A DNA stretch of 64,000 nucleotides from Tropicibacter alexandrii. GTDB lineage: Bacteria > Pseudomonadota > Alphaproteobacteria > Rhodobacterales > Rhodobacteraceae. A program made the translations under genes and the position numbers. The stretch lies in contig NZ_RCTZ02000009.1 in NCBI RefSeq assembly GCF_003667315.2, positions 111,057 to 175,056 on the forward strand, written 5' to 3'. The notes under the pieces were generated by a model, which was not told the origin of the DNA, searched no databases, and was given only the letters and a program-made list of their open reading frames with translations. This document shows positions 42,549 through 51,626 of this stretch, in pieces (the stretch's first letter is position 1; each line of letters begins with the position of its first letter).

Positions 42549-43577
42549 ATGGCGCGTCGCCCCACCACTCAGGACGTGGCCCGCGAGGCGGGGGTCAGCG
42601 TCACCACCGTCGACCGCGCGCTGAACGGGCGCGCGAAGGTCCGCGAAGAGACCCTGCGCAAGATCGCGCAGGCGGCGCACAAACTCGGCTACCACGCCCG
42701 CGGCCTGATCGAGCAGAATCTCGATGCCACGATCCCCGAGATGACCTTTGGCTTCTTGTTCATCAAGAAAAGCCAAGAGTTCTACCAGAACTTCGCCCGT
42801 GAGGTCGAACAAGCCGTCGCAGCCCGGACCGATATCCGGGGAAAGGCTGTGGTGCGTTTTGCCTCGTCGCAAAGCCCCGTGGATTTCGTCACAGGGTTGG
42901 AAAGCCTGTCGCAGTGCGATGCGATTGCCGCGACGGCCGTGAACCACCACTTGTTGACCCAGACCGTCGCCGACCTGAAGCAGAAAGGCGTTCCGGTCTT
43001 TTCCCTGCTCAACGATTTCGCACAGGGCACGCGGCGCAGCTATCTTGGTATGAACAATATGAAAGTCGGGCGTGTGGCGGCTTGGATGATGACCAAGACG
43101 CTGCCGCAACCGGGCAAGTTGGCGATCTTTGTGGGCGGCAACCGGTGGCACGGGCATGACCTGCGCGAGGTGGGCTTTCGATCCCACGTGCGGGAAAATG
43201 CGCCCGCCTTTTCCGTGCTCGACACGCTTGTTAACCTCGAAACGCGGCAACTGACCTACGAGGCGACCATCGACCTTCTTCGCCGCCATCCCGATCTCAA
43301 GGGCATCTACGTGGCCGGGGGCGGAATGGAGGGCGCGATCGCCGCCCTGAGGGAATTGCATGCCAGTCCGCGCGTTGCGCTTGTTGTCAATGAAGTCACG
43401 AAAGAGAGCAGCGCCGCCTTGATGGACGGCTATGCGCTGATGGCGATCTGCACGCCACTTCCCGCGCTCTGTACCGATCTGGTGGCACATATGGTCCGCT
43501 CCGTGCGCGAGGGGGATGATGGTATTTCGGGTCAGCATTTCCTCGATCCGCAGCTCGTCCTGCCGGAAATGTTATAA
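42549..43577 (+). CDS. LacI family transcriptional regulator, probable repressor of iol genes
   Basis: 342 residues. The N-terminal helix-turn-helix TTQDVAREAGVSVTTVDRALNGRAKV is followed by a periplasmic-binding-like effector domain (FGFLFIKKSQEFYQNFAREVEQAV). The final part of the domain binds a sugar or cyclitol in relatives. Start MARRP at 42549 is preferred to 42537, which lies inside the operator. Similar operators before it and between it and iolG indicate self-control and control of the inositol operon. Confidence 0.9.
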   Translation: MARRPTTQDVAREAGVSVTTVDRALNGRAKVREETLRKIAQAAHKLGYHARGLIEQNLDATIPEMTFGFLFIKKSQEFYQNFAREVEQAVAARTDIRGKAVVRFASSQSPVDFVTGLESLSQCDAIAATAVNHHLLTQTVADLKQKGVPVFSLLNDFAQGTRRSYLGMNNMKVGRVAAWMMTKTLPQPGKLAIFVGGNRWHGHDLREVGFRSHVRENAPAFSVLDTLVNLETRQLTYEATIDLLRRHPDLKGIYVAGGGMEGAIAALRELHASPRVALVVNEVTKESSAALMDGYALMAICTPLPALCTDLVAHMVRSVREGDDGISGQHFLDPQLVLPEML

Positions 43578-43593
43578 TGACGGTATTGCGTCA
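43578..43593. promoter_or_regulatory. LacI-type operator, site 2
   Basis: TGACGGTATTGCGTCA begins right after the regulator stop codon, 336 bp before iolG. Same arms and spacing as site 1. Confidence 0.7.
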
Positions 43594-43612
43594 TACTGTG
43601 AGCACCGAAAAA

Positions 43613-43637
43613 CGTCATTTGTGACGGAATACGTGGC
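43613..43637. promoter_or_regulatory. LacI-type operator half-sites, site 3
   Basis: CGTCA-TTTG-TGACGGAAT: two half-sites in everted order, the right one continuing as a full left arm of the TGACGSAATTSCGTCA consensus. It may be a weaker or auxiliary site. Confidence 0.5.
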
Positions 43638-43929
43638 GTGGCGCGTTGACTGAATCGCTTTGATCCATTCACCGTGCCGCCGAAGACGCTGCCGTGACAT
43701 CGCCTGCGTAGTGGACAGGATGAATTTTGCACGCAACCAGATGCCGGTCCTTGGCAAGGACGTCCCGGGCGAAGACGTCGTGGCGCAGATCACGGGGGCA
43801 GAGAGCCAGCCGGAATACGTTGGCGCAGCCTGACTCATGGCCCGATTCTCAGGGCCTTCACCTGTCACCGCAGGCGCAGTATTGCGGTGCATATCCGGGC
43901 CATGCCCGTCTCACATCGCGAGGAAGTCC

Positions 43930-44928
43930 ATGACAGTCAAATTCGGTGTTCTCGGCGCAGGCCGGATCGGGCAGGTCCATGCCCGTGCCATTGCCTCGGT
44001 GCCCGGTGCGACGCTCGTCGCGGTCGCGGATGCGGTCGAGGCCGCAGCGCAGGCGCTGCAGGATCAATACGGCTGCGAGATCCGCACCATCGATGAAATC
44101 CGGGAGGCTGATGACGTTGATGCAGTCATCATCTGCACGCCCACCGACACCCATGCCGACCTGATCGAAGCCTTCGTCAAGGCTGGCAAGGCGGTGTTCT
44201 GCGAAAAGCCCGTCGATCTGGACGTCGCCCGCGCCCGTCAGGTGATCGAAACCGTCGCCGCCGAAAACGGCACCTTGATGGTCGGCTTCCAGCGCCGCTT
44301 CGACCCGGATTTCCGCGCGCTGAAGGCCGCGATCGATGAGGGCCGCATCGGCGAGGTCGAGATGGTCACGCTGACCTCGCGCGATCCCGGCGCGCCGCCG
44401 CCCGCCTATATCCAAAGCTCCGGCGGCATCTTCCGCGATATGACGATCCACGATTTCGACGTGGCGCGCTGGCTCTTGGGCGAGGAGGTGGAAACGGTGA
44501 TCGCGCAGGCCTCGGTCCTGACCGATCCCGAGATCGGCAAGCTGGGCGATTATGACAGCGTCAACGTGATCCTGCGCACGGCCTCGGGCAAGCAATGCAC
44601 CATCACGAATAGCCGCCGCGCCACCTATGGCTACGACCAGCGGATCGAGGTGCATGGCTCGGCGGGGTCGATCTCGGCGATGAACCACCGCGAGGCGAAT
44701 ATCGAGATCGCCACTGGTGACGGCTACACCAAGCCACCGCTGCTGAACTTCTTCATGTCGCGCTACACTGCCGCCTATGCCGCCGAAATCGCGGCCTTTG
44801 TGGAGGCGCTTCGAACCGGCGCACCGATGCCGACGACCGGTCTGGACGGGCTGCGCGCGCTGGAACTGGCAGATGCCGCTTTGCAGTCCGCAAAGACAGG
44901 CCAAGCCGTCAGCTTGTCCGCACGCTGA
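43930..44928 (+). CDS. iolG: Inositol 2-dehydrogenase
   Basis: 332 residues. GVLGAGRIGQVHARAI nucleotide-binding motif, CEKPVDLD signature with Lys, and GGIFRDMTIHDFDVARWLL with the His/Asp of the active site. IolG oxidises myo-inositol to 2-keto-myo-inositol with NAD. Its position before iolC, iolD, iolE and iolB supports this over other Gfo/Idh/MocA roles. Start MTVKFG at 43930 after GAGGAAGTCC. Confidence 0.93.
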   Translation: MTVKFGVLGAGRIGQVHARAIASVPGATLVAVADAVEAAAQALQDQYGCEIRTIDEIREADDVDAVIICTPTDTHADLIEAFVKAGKAVFCEKPVDLDVARARQVIETVAAENGTLMVGFQRRFDPDFRALKAAIDEGRIGEVEMVTLTSRDPGAPPPAYIQSSGGIFRDMTIHDFDVARWLLGEEVETVIAQASVLTDPEIGKLGDYDSVNVILRTASGKQCTITNSRRATYGYDQRIEVHGSAGSISAMNHREANIEIATGDGYTKPPLLNFFMSRYTAAYAAEIAAFVEALRTGAPMPTTGLDGLRALELADAALQSAKTGQAVSLSAR

Positions 44929-44986
44929 AACGATACCCCGCGCCGGGTCCCAAGTGATCCGGTGCACTTACTGACGGGAGCCCCCA

Positions 44987-46891
44987 ATGACAAAACCATT
45001 GGACGTAATCACGATAGGCCGCGCCGGTGTCGATCTGTACGGCGCACAAGTCGGCGGGCGGTTGGAGGACATGTCGTCCTTTGACAAATACATTGGTGGC
45101 TCGCCGACGAATATTGCCTGCGGGACGGCACGGCTGGGGCTGCGCTCGGCGCTGATCAGCCGCGTGGGCGACGAGCATATGGGGCGGTTCATCCTTGAAC
45201 AGCTGCGGCGGGAGGGGGTCGAGACCAAAGGCGTCGTAACCGATCCCGACCGGCTGACCGCGCTGGTGATCCTTGGCATCCGCGATCAGGAACAGTTTCC
45301 GCTGATCTTCTATCGCGAAAATTGCGCCGACATGGCGCTGTGCGAAGAGGATATCGACCCCGAGTTCATCACATCTGCCCGGTCCGTGGTGCCGACGGGG
45401 ACGCATCTGTCGAACGAACGGACGCGGGCGGCGGTGCTGAAGGCGCTGACGATTGCGCGCGAGAATGGGGTCAGGACCGCTTTGGACATCGACTATCGCC
45501 CGAACCTCTGGGGCGTGTTGGGGCATGGCGATGGCGAGAGCCGCTTTGCCGAAAGCGCCGAGGTGACGGCGCAGTTGCAGGCGACTCTGCACCTGTTCGA
45601 CCTGATCGTCGGCACCGAAGAAGAGTTTCACATCGCGGGTGGCACAACCGACACCATTGCGGCGCTGCGGGCCGTGCGCGCGGTGTCGAAGGCCACGCTC
45701 GTCTGCAAGCGCGGGCCGATGGGGGCCGTGGCGTTCGAAGGCGACATTCCCGACAGTCTGGACGAGGGCCAGACCGGCCCCGGCTTCCCCATCGAGGTGT
45801 TCAACGTGCTCGGCGCGGGCGATGGGTTCATGTCCGGGCTGCTCAAGGGCTGGCTGGATGGCGAGCCTTGGCCCGTCGCGCTGAAATACGCCAATGCCTG
45901 CGGGGCCTTTGCCGTGTCGCGGCATGGCTGCACCCCGGCCTATCCCAGCTGGGAGGAACTGCAGTTCTTCTTTGACCGCGGCGTGGTGCAGCCGGACCTG
46001 CGCAACGATGCAGAGTTGGAGCAGGTGCATTGGGCCACGACCCGCCACACCCGCCCCGGCGTGCGGGGCGAAGTGCTGCGGACCTTTGCCTTTGACCACC
46101 GGATTCAACTGGAGGAGATGGCGGGGTATACGCCAGAGAAGGGAAGTGATTTCAAGGAGTTGTGCCTCGATGCGGCCTTGCAGGTGCAAGCGGGGCGCGA
46201 CGGCTATGGCATCCTGTGTGACAACCGGATCGGCCGGTCGGCGCTGCACCGGGCCAGCGGTTCGGGCCTGTGGATCGGCCGCCCGACCGAGGCGCCCGGC
46301 TCGCGCCCGATCCAGTTCGAGAAGGACCTTGGGATCGACTTTGGCCGCCTGAAGGAATGGGCGGTCGAGGATGTGGTCAAGCTGCTGGTCTTCTGCCACC
46401 CGGACGACGACGCGACCCTGCGCGCCTTGCAGGAGGAACGCGTCCTGCGCCTGTTCACGGCGGCGCGGCGGGCGGGGCTGGAGTTCCTACTGGAGGTGAT
46501 CCCATCCAAGGTCGGCCCGGTGGATGACACGACGACGGCGACCTTGATCCAGCAGTTCTATGACGCGGGCGTGCGCCCCGACTGGTGGAAGCTGGAGCCG
46601 TTCAAGACCGACGCCGCTTGGGCCAATGCGGTCGCTGCAATCGAGGCAAACGACCCGCGCACCCGTGGCATCGTGGTGCTGGGGCTGGATGCGCCCGAGG
46701 ACGAGCTGGCGGCCAGCTTTGCGCTGGCGGCGAAACAACCGTTGGTTAAGGGGTTTGCCGTGGGCCGGACGATCTTTGGCGAGGCGGCGCGGGCTTGGAT
46801 GGCGGGTGACATGAGCGATGCCGACGCGGTTGCGCTGATGGCGGACCGCTACCAGCGGCTGTGCGACATCTGGGACAGCGCGCGGGGCTGA
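44987..46891 (+). CDS. iolC: Fused 5-dehydro-2-deoxygluconokinase and DUF2090 aldolase-like domain
   Basis: 634 residues, about twice the length of a plain kinase. Residues 1-325 are a PfkB-family kinase (LDVITIGRAGVDLYG start, catalytic GAGDGF about 274-279), which phosphorylates 5-dehydro-2-deoxygluconate. Residues 330-634 are a DUF2090 domain, thought to supply the following aldol cleavage otherwise done by IolJ. The fusion would explain why no iolJ is visible. Second gene of the operon. Confidence 0.94.
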   Translation: MTKPLDVITIGRAGVDLYGAQVGGRLEDMSSFDKYIGGSPTNIACGTARLGLRSALISRVGDEHMGRFILEQLRREGVETKGVVTDPDRLTALVILGIRDQEQFPLIFYRENCADMALCEEDIDPEFITSARSVVPTGTHLSNERTRAAVLKALTIARENGVRTALDIDYRPNLWGVLGHGDGESRFAESAEVTAQLQATLHLFDLIVGTEEEFHIAGGTTDTIAALRAVRAVSKATLVCKRGPMGAVAFEGDIPDSLDEGQTGPGFPIEVFNVLGAGDGFMSGLLKGWLDGEPWPVALKYANACGAFAVSRHGCTPAYPSWEELQFFFDRGVVQPDLRNDAELEQVHWATTRHTRPGVRGEVLRTFAFDHRIQLEEMAGYTPEKGSDFKELCLDAALQVQAGRDGYGILCDNRIGRSALHRASGSGLWIGRPTEAPGSRPIQFEKDLGIDFGRLKEWAVEDVVKLLVFCHPDDDATLRALQEERVLRLFTAARRAGLEFLLEVIPSKVGPVDDTTTATLIQQFYDAGVRPDWWKLEPFKTDAAWANAVAAIEANDPRTRGIVVLGLDAPEDELAASFALAAKQPLVKGFAVGRTIFGEAARAWMAGDMSDADAVALMADRYQRLCDIWDSARG

Positions 46892-46893
46892 CG

Positions 46894-46954
46894 GGGGAGG
46901 GGGCGCTGCCCCCGCTCCTTCGGAGCCCCCCGAGGTATTTGGGGACCAAAGAAG
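46894..46954 (-). repeat. Dispersed REP-like repeat, copy C (long form)
   Basis: Reverse copy of the same repeat, with GGGGGCGCTGCCCCC and a second small hairpin CTCCTTCGGAG before CCCCCCGAGGTATTTGGGGA and CCAAAGAAG. It sits between iolC and iolD, 2 bp after the iolC stop. Confidence 0.85.
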
Positions 46955-46983
46955 AGACGGGCGCGTCTATTGAGGAGGGTGAG

Positions 46984-48824
46984 ATGGGAACGATCAGGCT
47001 GACCGCTGCGCAGGCGATGGTGAAATGGCTTTCGGTTCAGATGACCGATGACGGGCAGAGGTTCATCGACGGGGTCTGGGCGATCTTTGGCCATGGCAAC
47101 GTGGCGGGGCTGGGCGAGGCCTTGCATGACGCGAGCGCGGCGCTGCCGACGTGGCGGGGCCAGAACGAGCAGACCATGGCGCATGCGGCGATTGCCTTTG
47201 CCAAGGCGTCCAAGCGGCGGCGGGCGATGGCGGTGACGTCGAGCATCGGGCCGGGGGCCACGAACATGGTGACCGCCGCCGCGCTGGCGCATGTGAACCG
47301 TCTGCCGGTGCTCTTGATCCCGGGCGATGTGTTTGCGGGCCGCCGCCCCGATCCGGTCTTGCAGCAGGTCGAGGACTTCGAGGACGGCACAGTCTCGGCC
47401 AATGATTTGTTCAAGCCGGTTTCGCGTTACTTCGACCGGATCACCCGGCCTGAGCATCTGCTGACCTGCCTGCCGAGGGCCTTGGCGGTGATGACCGATC
47501 CGGCCAATTGTGGCCCGGTCACGCTGTCCTTCTGTCAGGATGTGCAGGCAGAGGCGTATGACTACCCGGAGGCGTTCTTCGAGCCGCGCGTTTGGCGCAT
47601 CCGCCGACCTGAGCCGGATGCCGGCGAGCTGGCCGAGGTGGTCGAGCTGATCCGTGCTGCGAAGAACCCGGTGATCCTCTGCGGCGGGGGTGTCATCTAT
47701 TCCGGGGCCGAGGAGGTTTTGGGGCCTTTGCGACCCGGCACCAGATCCCCGTCGTGGAAACGCAGGCGGGCAAGTCGGCCTTGGCGCAGGCGCACCCGAT
47801 GAACTTTGGCGCAAGCGGTGTCGATGGCTCGGCGGCAGCGAACGCGGTGTCCGAAAACGCTGATCTGGTGATTGGTGTGGGGACGCGGTTCCAGGACTTT
47901 ACCACCGGGTCCTGGGCCTTGTTCAAGAACCCCGCGCGGCGGTTGGTGTCGATCAACGTCGCAGCCTATGACGCGGTGAAACACGGTGCGGTGCCTTTGG
48001 TGGCCGATGCGAAGGTGGCGCTTGAGAAGATCGGGGCGGCAATGGGCGACCACGCGGCCAGCGCCCCCGATGCCAAGCTGCGGACCGACTGGCTGGATGC
48101 CGTGACCGCCCATTGCCAACCTCGTAAGGGCGGCGAAGGATACCGCCCGCTTGATGCCGAGGTGATCGGCGCGGTGCAGCGCGCGACCGGCGAGAACGCC
48201 GTGGCGATGTGCGCAGCCGGCACCATGCCCGGTGCCTTGAAGCTGCTCTGGCAGCCCAGCCAGGGCGGCTATCACATGGAATACGGATTCTCCTGCATGG
48301 GGTACGAGATCGCCGGGGCGATGGGCTTGAAACTGGCCGCGCCCTCACGCGAGGTGATCTGCTTTGTTGGTGACGGCTCGTATATGATGGCCAACAGCGA
48401 ACTCGCCACAGCGGTGATGCGCCGCGTGCCCTTCACCGTCGTGCTGACCGACAACCGGGGCTATGGCTGCATAAACCGCTTGCAGACTTTGGTCTGCGGC
48501 GGGCCGTCCTTCAACAACCTCTACGAAACCTGCAATGTCGAAGACCAGCCGCAAATCGACTACGTGGCCCACGCGGCCAGCATGGGGGCGCATGCGGTCA
48601 AGGCCGCGGACATTGCAAGCCTCGAGGCCGAGATCGCTCATGCGCGGGGCCGCGACCGGCCCACGGTGATCGTGATCGAGACCAACCCGGCCGAGGGGCC
48701 TGGCTTTGGCGAGGCGGGCCATTGGTGGGACGTGGCGGTGCCTGCGGTCAGCGACCGCGAGGGCGTGCGCGCGGCCTACGCGGCCTACCTTGAAAACCGG
48801 ATGCAACAACGGCTGGTCGACTGA
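46984..48824 (+). pseudogene. iolD: 3D-(3,5/4)-trihydroxycyclohexane-1,2-dione hydrolase IolD, frameshifted
   Basis: Two overlapping frames make one full IolD of about 613 residues. The first frame (from ATG 46984 after GAGGAGGG) covers the N-terminal thiamine-diphosphate-binding half with GQNEQTMAHAA and GVIYSGAEEVLG, then goes out of frame. The second continues FATRHQIPVVETQAGKSALAQ and holds the C-terminal TPP domain with FVGDGSYMMANSEL (GDG motif) and NRGYGCINRLQ. One G is missing in the GGGG run at 47721-47724. A G-run loss with no other damage in an otherwise intact operon suggests a sequencing error. IolD hydrolyses the cyclic diketone to 5-deoxyglucuronate. Confidence 0.88.
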
Positions 48825-48845
48825 CCTATCAGGAAAGACACGGAC

Positions 48846-49751
48846 ATGAGTGTGAAAATCGGGATCTCTCTGATCGCCTGGCAGAACGACGACCTGCCGG
48901 ACCTGACCGCTGCCTACACCACCGAAGGCGCGATGGAGGATGCTGGGCGCATTGGCTACATGGGGGTCGAGCGCGGCCGCCGGATGCCCGTCAATACCGA
49001 AGGCTTGCGCGCCTATCTGGATCGCTACGGGGTCAGCTTGTGTGGCGGTTGGTGCTCGGGCAACCTGATGGTCAACGATCTGGCGACCGAGCAGGACGCC
49101 ATCCGGCAGCAGGTCGACCAGTTCGCGGCCCTGAACGCGCCCTGCATCGTCTATGCCGAGTGTTCCAACACCATTCAGGGGGATCAGGGCACGCCCGTGT
49201 CACGCCGCCCCAAGTTAAACCGTGACGAGGTGCTGGCCTATGCCGCCAAGCTGTCCGAGCTGGCCAAGTGGTCGGCGGATCGTGGCACGCCCTTGGCCTA
49301 TCACCACCACATGGGCGCGATGATCCAAGACGCCGAGGACATCGACTGGCTGATGGAGGGGTCCACCCCCGACCTGCACCTGCTCTATGACACTGGCCAC
49401 CTGCATTTTGCTGGGGCCGATCCCTTGGCCGTGCTGGACAAATGGGGCGACCGGGTGCGCCACGTGCACTTCAAGGACGTGCGCCAGCCGGTGCTGGACT
49501 GGGTCCGGGCCGAGGATCGCAGCTTTCTCGATGGCGTCGCCGCTGGCGTCTACTCCGTCCCGGGCGACCCGGATGGCTGCATCGACTTCCAAGCGATCAC
49601 CGACAAGCTGGCGGCGATGGACTACAATGGCTGGATCGTCGTCGAGGCCGAACAGGACCCGGCCAAGGCGCCGCCATTTGAATACTCCAAACTCGGCTTC
49701 GACCATATCCTCGACATCTGCGGCCGCTCCGGCCTGACCCTAACCAAGTGA
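48846..49751 (+). CDS. iolE: Myo-inosose-2 dehydratase
   Basis: 301 residues, TIM-barrel AP-endonuclease-2 family. KIGISLIAWQNDDLPDL at the start is typical of IolE; metal-binding residues appear in LAYHHHMGAM, LLYDTGHLHFAGADPL and VHFKDVRQPV. It dehydrates 2-keto-myo-inositol to the diketone used by IolD. Lies 21 bp after iolD and 8 bp before iolB. Confidence 0.94.
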   Translation: MSVKIGISLIAWQNDDLPDLTAAYTTEGAMEDAGRIGYMGVERGRRMPVNTEGLRAYLDRYGVSLCGGWCSGNLMVNDLATEQDAIRQQVDQFAALNAPCIVYAECSNTIQGDQGTPVSRRPKLNRDEVLAYAAKLSELAKWSADRGTPLAYHHHMGAMIQDAEDIDWLMEGSTPDLHLLYDTGHLHFAGADPLAVLDKWGDRVRHVHFKDVRQPVLDWVRAEDRSFLDGVAAGVYSVPGDPDGCIDFQAITDKLAAMDYNGWIVVEAEQDPAKAPPFEYSKLGFDHILDICGRSGLTLTK

Positions 49752-49759
49752 GGCCCGAC

Positions 49760-50566
49760 ATGCCCGATCTCCTTCGCAAACCCTTTGGCACCCACGGCAA
49801 GGTCCACGAGATCACCCCGCAAACGGCGGGCTGGCGCTATGTGGGGTTCGGCCTTTACCGCCTGAGCGCGGGCGAGACCGTAGGCGAGGCGACCGGCGAT
49901 CGCGAAGTGATCCTCGTCATGGTCGAGGGCAAGGCCATGATGACCGGCGCGGGGCAAGACTGGGGCGAATTGGGCGAGCGAGTGGACGTGTTTGAAAAGA
50001 CCCCGCCGCATTGCCTGTACCTGCCGAACGGCACCGACTGGCAGGCCACGGCCACCACCGATTGCGTCATCGCCGTGTGCACGGCGCCGGGGCAGGGTGG
50101 TCACAAGGCGCGCCGGATCGGCCCTGACGGCATCACCCTGACCGAACGCGGCAAGGGCACCAACACCCGCCATATCAACAACATCGCGATGGAGACCGAG
50201 GACTATTGCGACAGCCTGCTTGTGACCGAGGTCTTTACCCCGGCGGGGCACTGGTCGTCTTACCCCAGTCACCGCCACGACGAGGACGACTTTCCACGCA
50301 TCACCTATCTGGAAGAAACCTATTACCACCGGCTGAACCCCGCCTCGGGCTTCGGCATCCAGAGGGTCTATACCGATGACGGCCAGTTGGACGAGACCAT
50401 GGCCGTCAGCGACGGCGATGTCGTCCTTGTCCCGCGTGGCCACCACCCCTGCGGCGCGCCCTACGGGTTCGAGATGTATTATCTGAACGTCATGGCCGGG
50501 CCGCTGCGGAAATGGCGCTTTGTTCCCGCGCCAGAGGTCGAATGGATCATGGAACGGGACGCCTGA
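49760..50566 (+). CDS. iolB: 5-deoxy-glucuronate isomerase
   Basis: 268 residues, bicupin fold. HWSSYPSHRHDEDDFPRITYLEETYYHR carries the metal-binding His and Glu, and LVPRGHHPCGAPYGFEMYYLNVMAG closes the second cupin. IolB converts 5-deoxyglucuronate to 5-dehydro-2-deoxygluconate, the substrate of IolC. Start MPDLL at 49760 chosen over the in-frame codon at 49748. Last gene of the operon. Confidence 0.95.
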   Translation: MPDLLRKPFGTHGKVHEITPQTAGWRYVGFGLYRLSAGETVGEATGDREVILVMVEGKAMMTGAGQDWGELGERVDVFEKTPPHCLYLPNGTDWQATATTDCVIAVCTAPGQGGHKARRIGPDGITLTERGKGTNTRHINNIAMETEDYCDSLLVTEVFTPAGHWSSYPSHRHDEDDFPRITYLEETYYHRLNPASGFGIQRVYTDDGQLDETMAVSDGDVVLVPRGHHPCGAPYGFEMYYLNVMAGPLRKWRFVPAPEVEWIMERDA

Positions 50567-50626
50567 CGCGTTGGCAGGCTGCGCCACGGGGCGCTTTGTT
50601 CCCGCGCGCCGGGCGGGCCGGGTGGC

Positions 50627-50863
50627 TCAGTCGATCCACCCTTCCGAGAAGACCAGCGAGGCCCGAAAGATCGGTCGCTTCGTCCCGTCGCGGACTGTTA
50701 CCGTGACGGGACGACCGAGGTTGTCGGGCAGGTTGTCGCGTGCGATCGGCGCCAGAACGGCCAAGGCCGCCTTGCGCGCCTCGTCGCGGTTCAACAGTTC
50801 GGTTCCGGTATCGTCGTGGATCGCATGCCCACCATCGTTGATGTCGAAGAAAAACAGCGTCAT
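50627..50863 (-). CDS. DUF6894-like small protein
   Basis: 78 residues: TLFFFDINDGGHAIHDDTGTELLNRDEARKAALAVL and ending VTVRDGTKRPIFRASLVFSEGW. This is the small alphaproteobacterial family often listed as DUF6894, found beside Crp/Fnr and HWE-kinase genes. ATG 50863 chosen; a TTG at 50878 that overlaps the upstream stop is also possible. Function unknown. Confidence 0.75.
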   Translation of the reverse strand: MTLFFFDINDGGHAIHDDTGTELLNRDEARKAALAVLAPIARDNLPDNLGRPVTVTVRDGTKRPIFRASLVFSEGWID

Positions 50864-50874
50864 TCGCTTTGCTT

Positions 50875-51621
50875 TCAAGTTGCGTCCGCAGCGCCCGGAG
50901 GGGAACGCGCGGGACCTGTGTCGCCCAGATGCAGGTAATCCTCTTCGAACCCTGCAAATGTGCTGAGCGCGTCGAAATCCATCACCGATACGCGGCTGGC
51001 CTGAACGTTGATCAACCCCGAATGCCGCAGACTGGAGACAACACGCTGTGCATGCACGGACGAGATCCCCAAGATATCGCCCAGCTCTTCTTGCGTCAGC
51101 GGCATGAAGGAGTCATGCAACTGGCCGACCGCCTGAAGGCGCATGTGCAATTCGCAAAACAGGTGCGCCATCTGGTGATCCGCGCGCCTGCGCCCCATAT
51201 TGACCAGCCATTGCCGCAGGATCGCCTCGTCGACCAAGGTCGCCCAGAACAACGCGCGCCGGATGCGCGGGTAATTGTCGAGCAGGTCCTCGATCGTGCT
51301 GCGCGGGATCCGGACGATCTCGCAATCGGTCAGCGTGCCGATGCTGTGGTCCATATGCCCGAGGATGGCGATGTTCAGGTCACAAATATCGCCCGGCAGC
51401 ATCAGCGCCACGATGGCGCGACCGCCATCCGGCAGAATTTTGTACCGGCATGCCATCCCGCGCAGCACGAGATGCACGAATTCCGGGTTTGCGCCGTGAT
51501 GGATCAGGTCTTCGCGGGCGGAAACCACGAACGGGTCCGAAACGACATGGGACAGTCGCTCCATGTCTTCGGGCATCAAGGGGCCCGCGTTTCGCAGCTT
51601 TCGCGCAAAAACGTTTGTCAT
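50875..51621 (-). CDS. Crp/Fnr family transcriptional regulator
   Basis: 248 residues from ATG 51621. An N-terminal effector roll (about 20-135) with DLIHHGANPEFVHLVLRGMACRYKILPDGGRAIVALMLPGDICDL and a C-terminal winged helix with LTQEELGDILGISSVHAQRVVSSLRHSG. It has no cysteine cluster near the N-terminus, so it is not a classical FNR. It lies between a short kinase gene and the DUF6894 gene, an arrangement seen in many alphaproteobacteria. A TTG at 51630 overlaps the kinase stop. Confidence 0.87.
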   Translation of the reverse strand: MTNVFARKLRNAGPLMPEDMERLSHVVSDPFVVSAREDLIHHGANPEFVHLVLRGMACRYKILPDGGRAIVALMLPGDICDLNIAILGHMDHSIGTLTDCEIVRIPRSTIEDLLDNYPRIRRALFWATLVDEAILRQWLVNMGRRRADHQMAHLFCELHMRLQAVGQLHDSFMPLTQEELGDILGISSVHAQRVVSSLRHSGLINVQASRVSVMDFDALSTFAGFEEDYLHLGDTGPARSPPGAADAT

Positions 51622-51626
51622 CACGA

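Larger units (their letters stand above)
43578..43929. other. Intergenic region between LacI-type gene and iolG
   Basis: 352 bp with operator sites at its left end and no convincing gene on either strand. It should hold the promoter of the iolGCDEB operon; a leader longer than 250 nt is possible. Confidence 0.6.

Noticed and set aside
43572..43892. Minus-strand frame between the LacI-type gene and iolG
   Set aside because: It overlaps the operator sites, has no ribosome site or recognisable family, and codon use is unlike neighbours.
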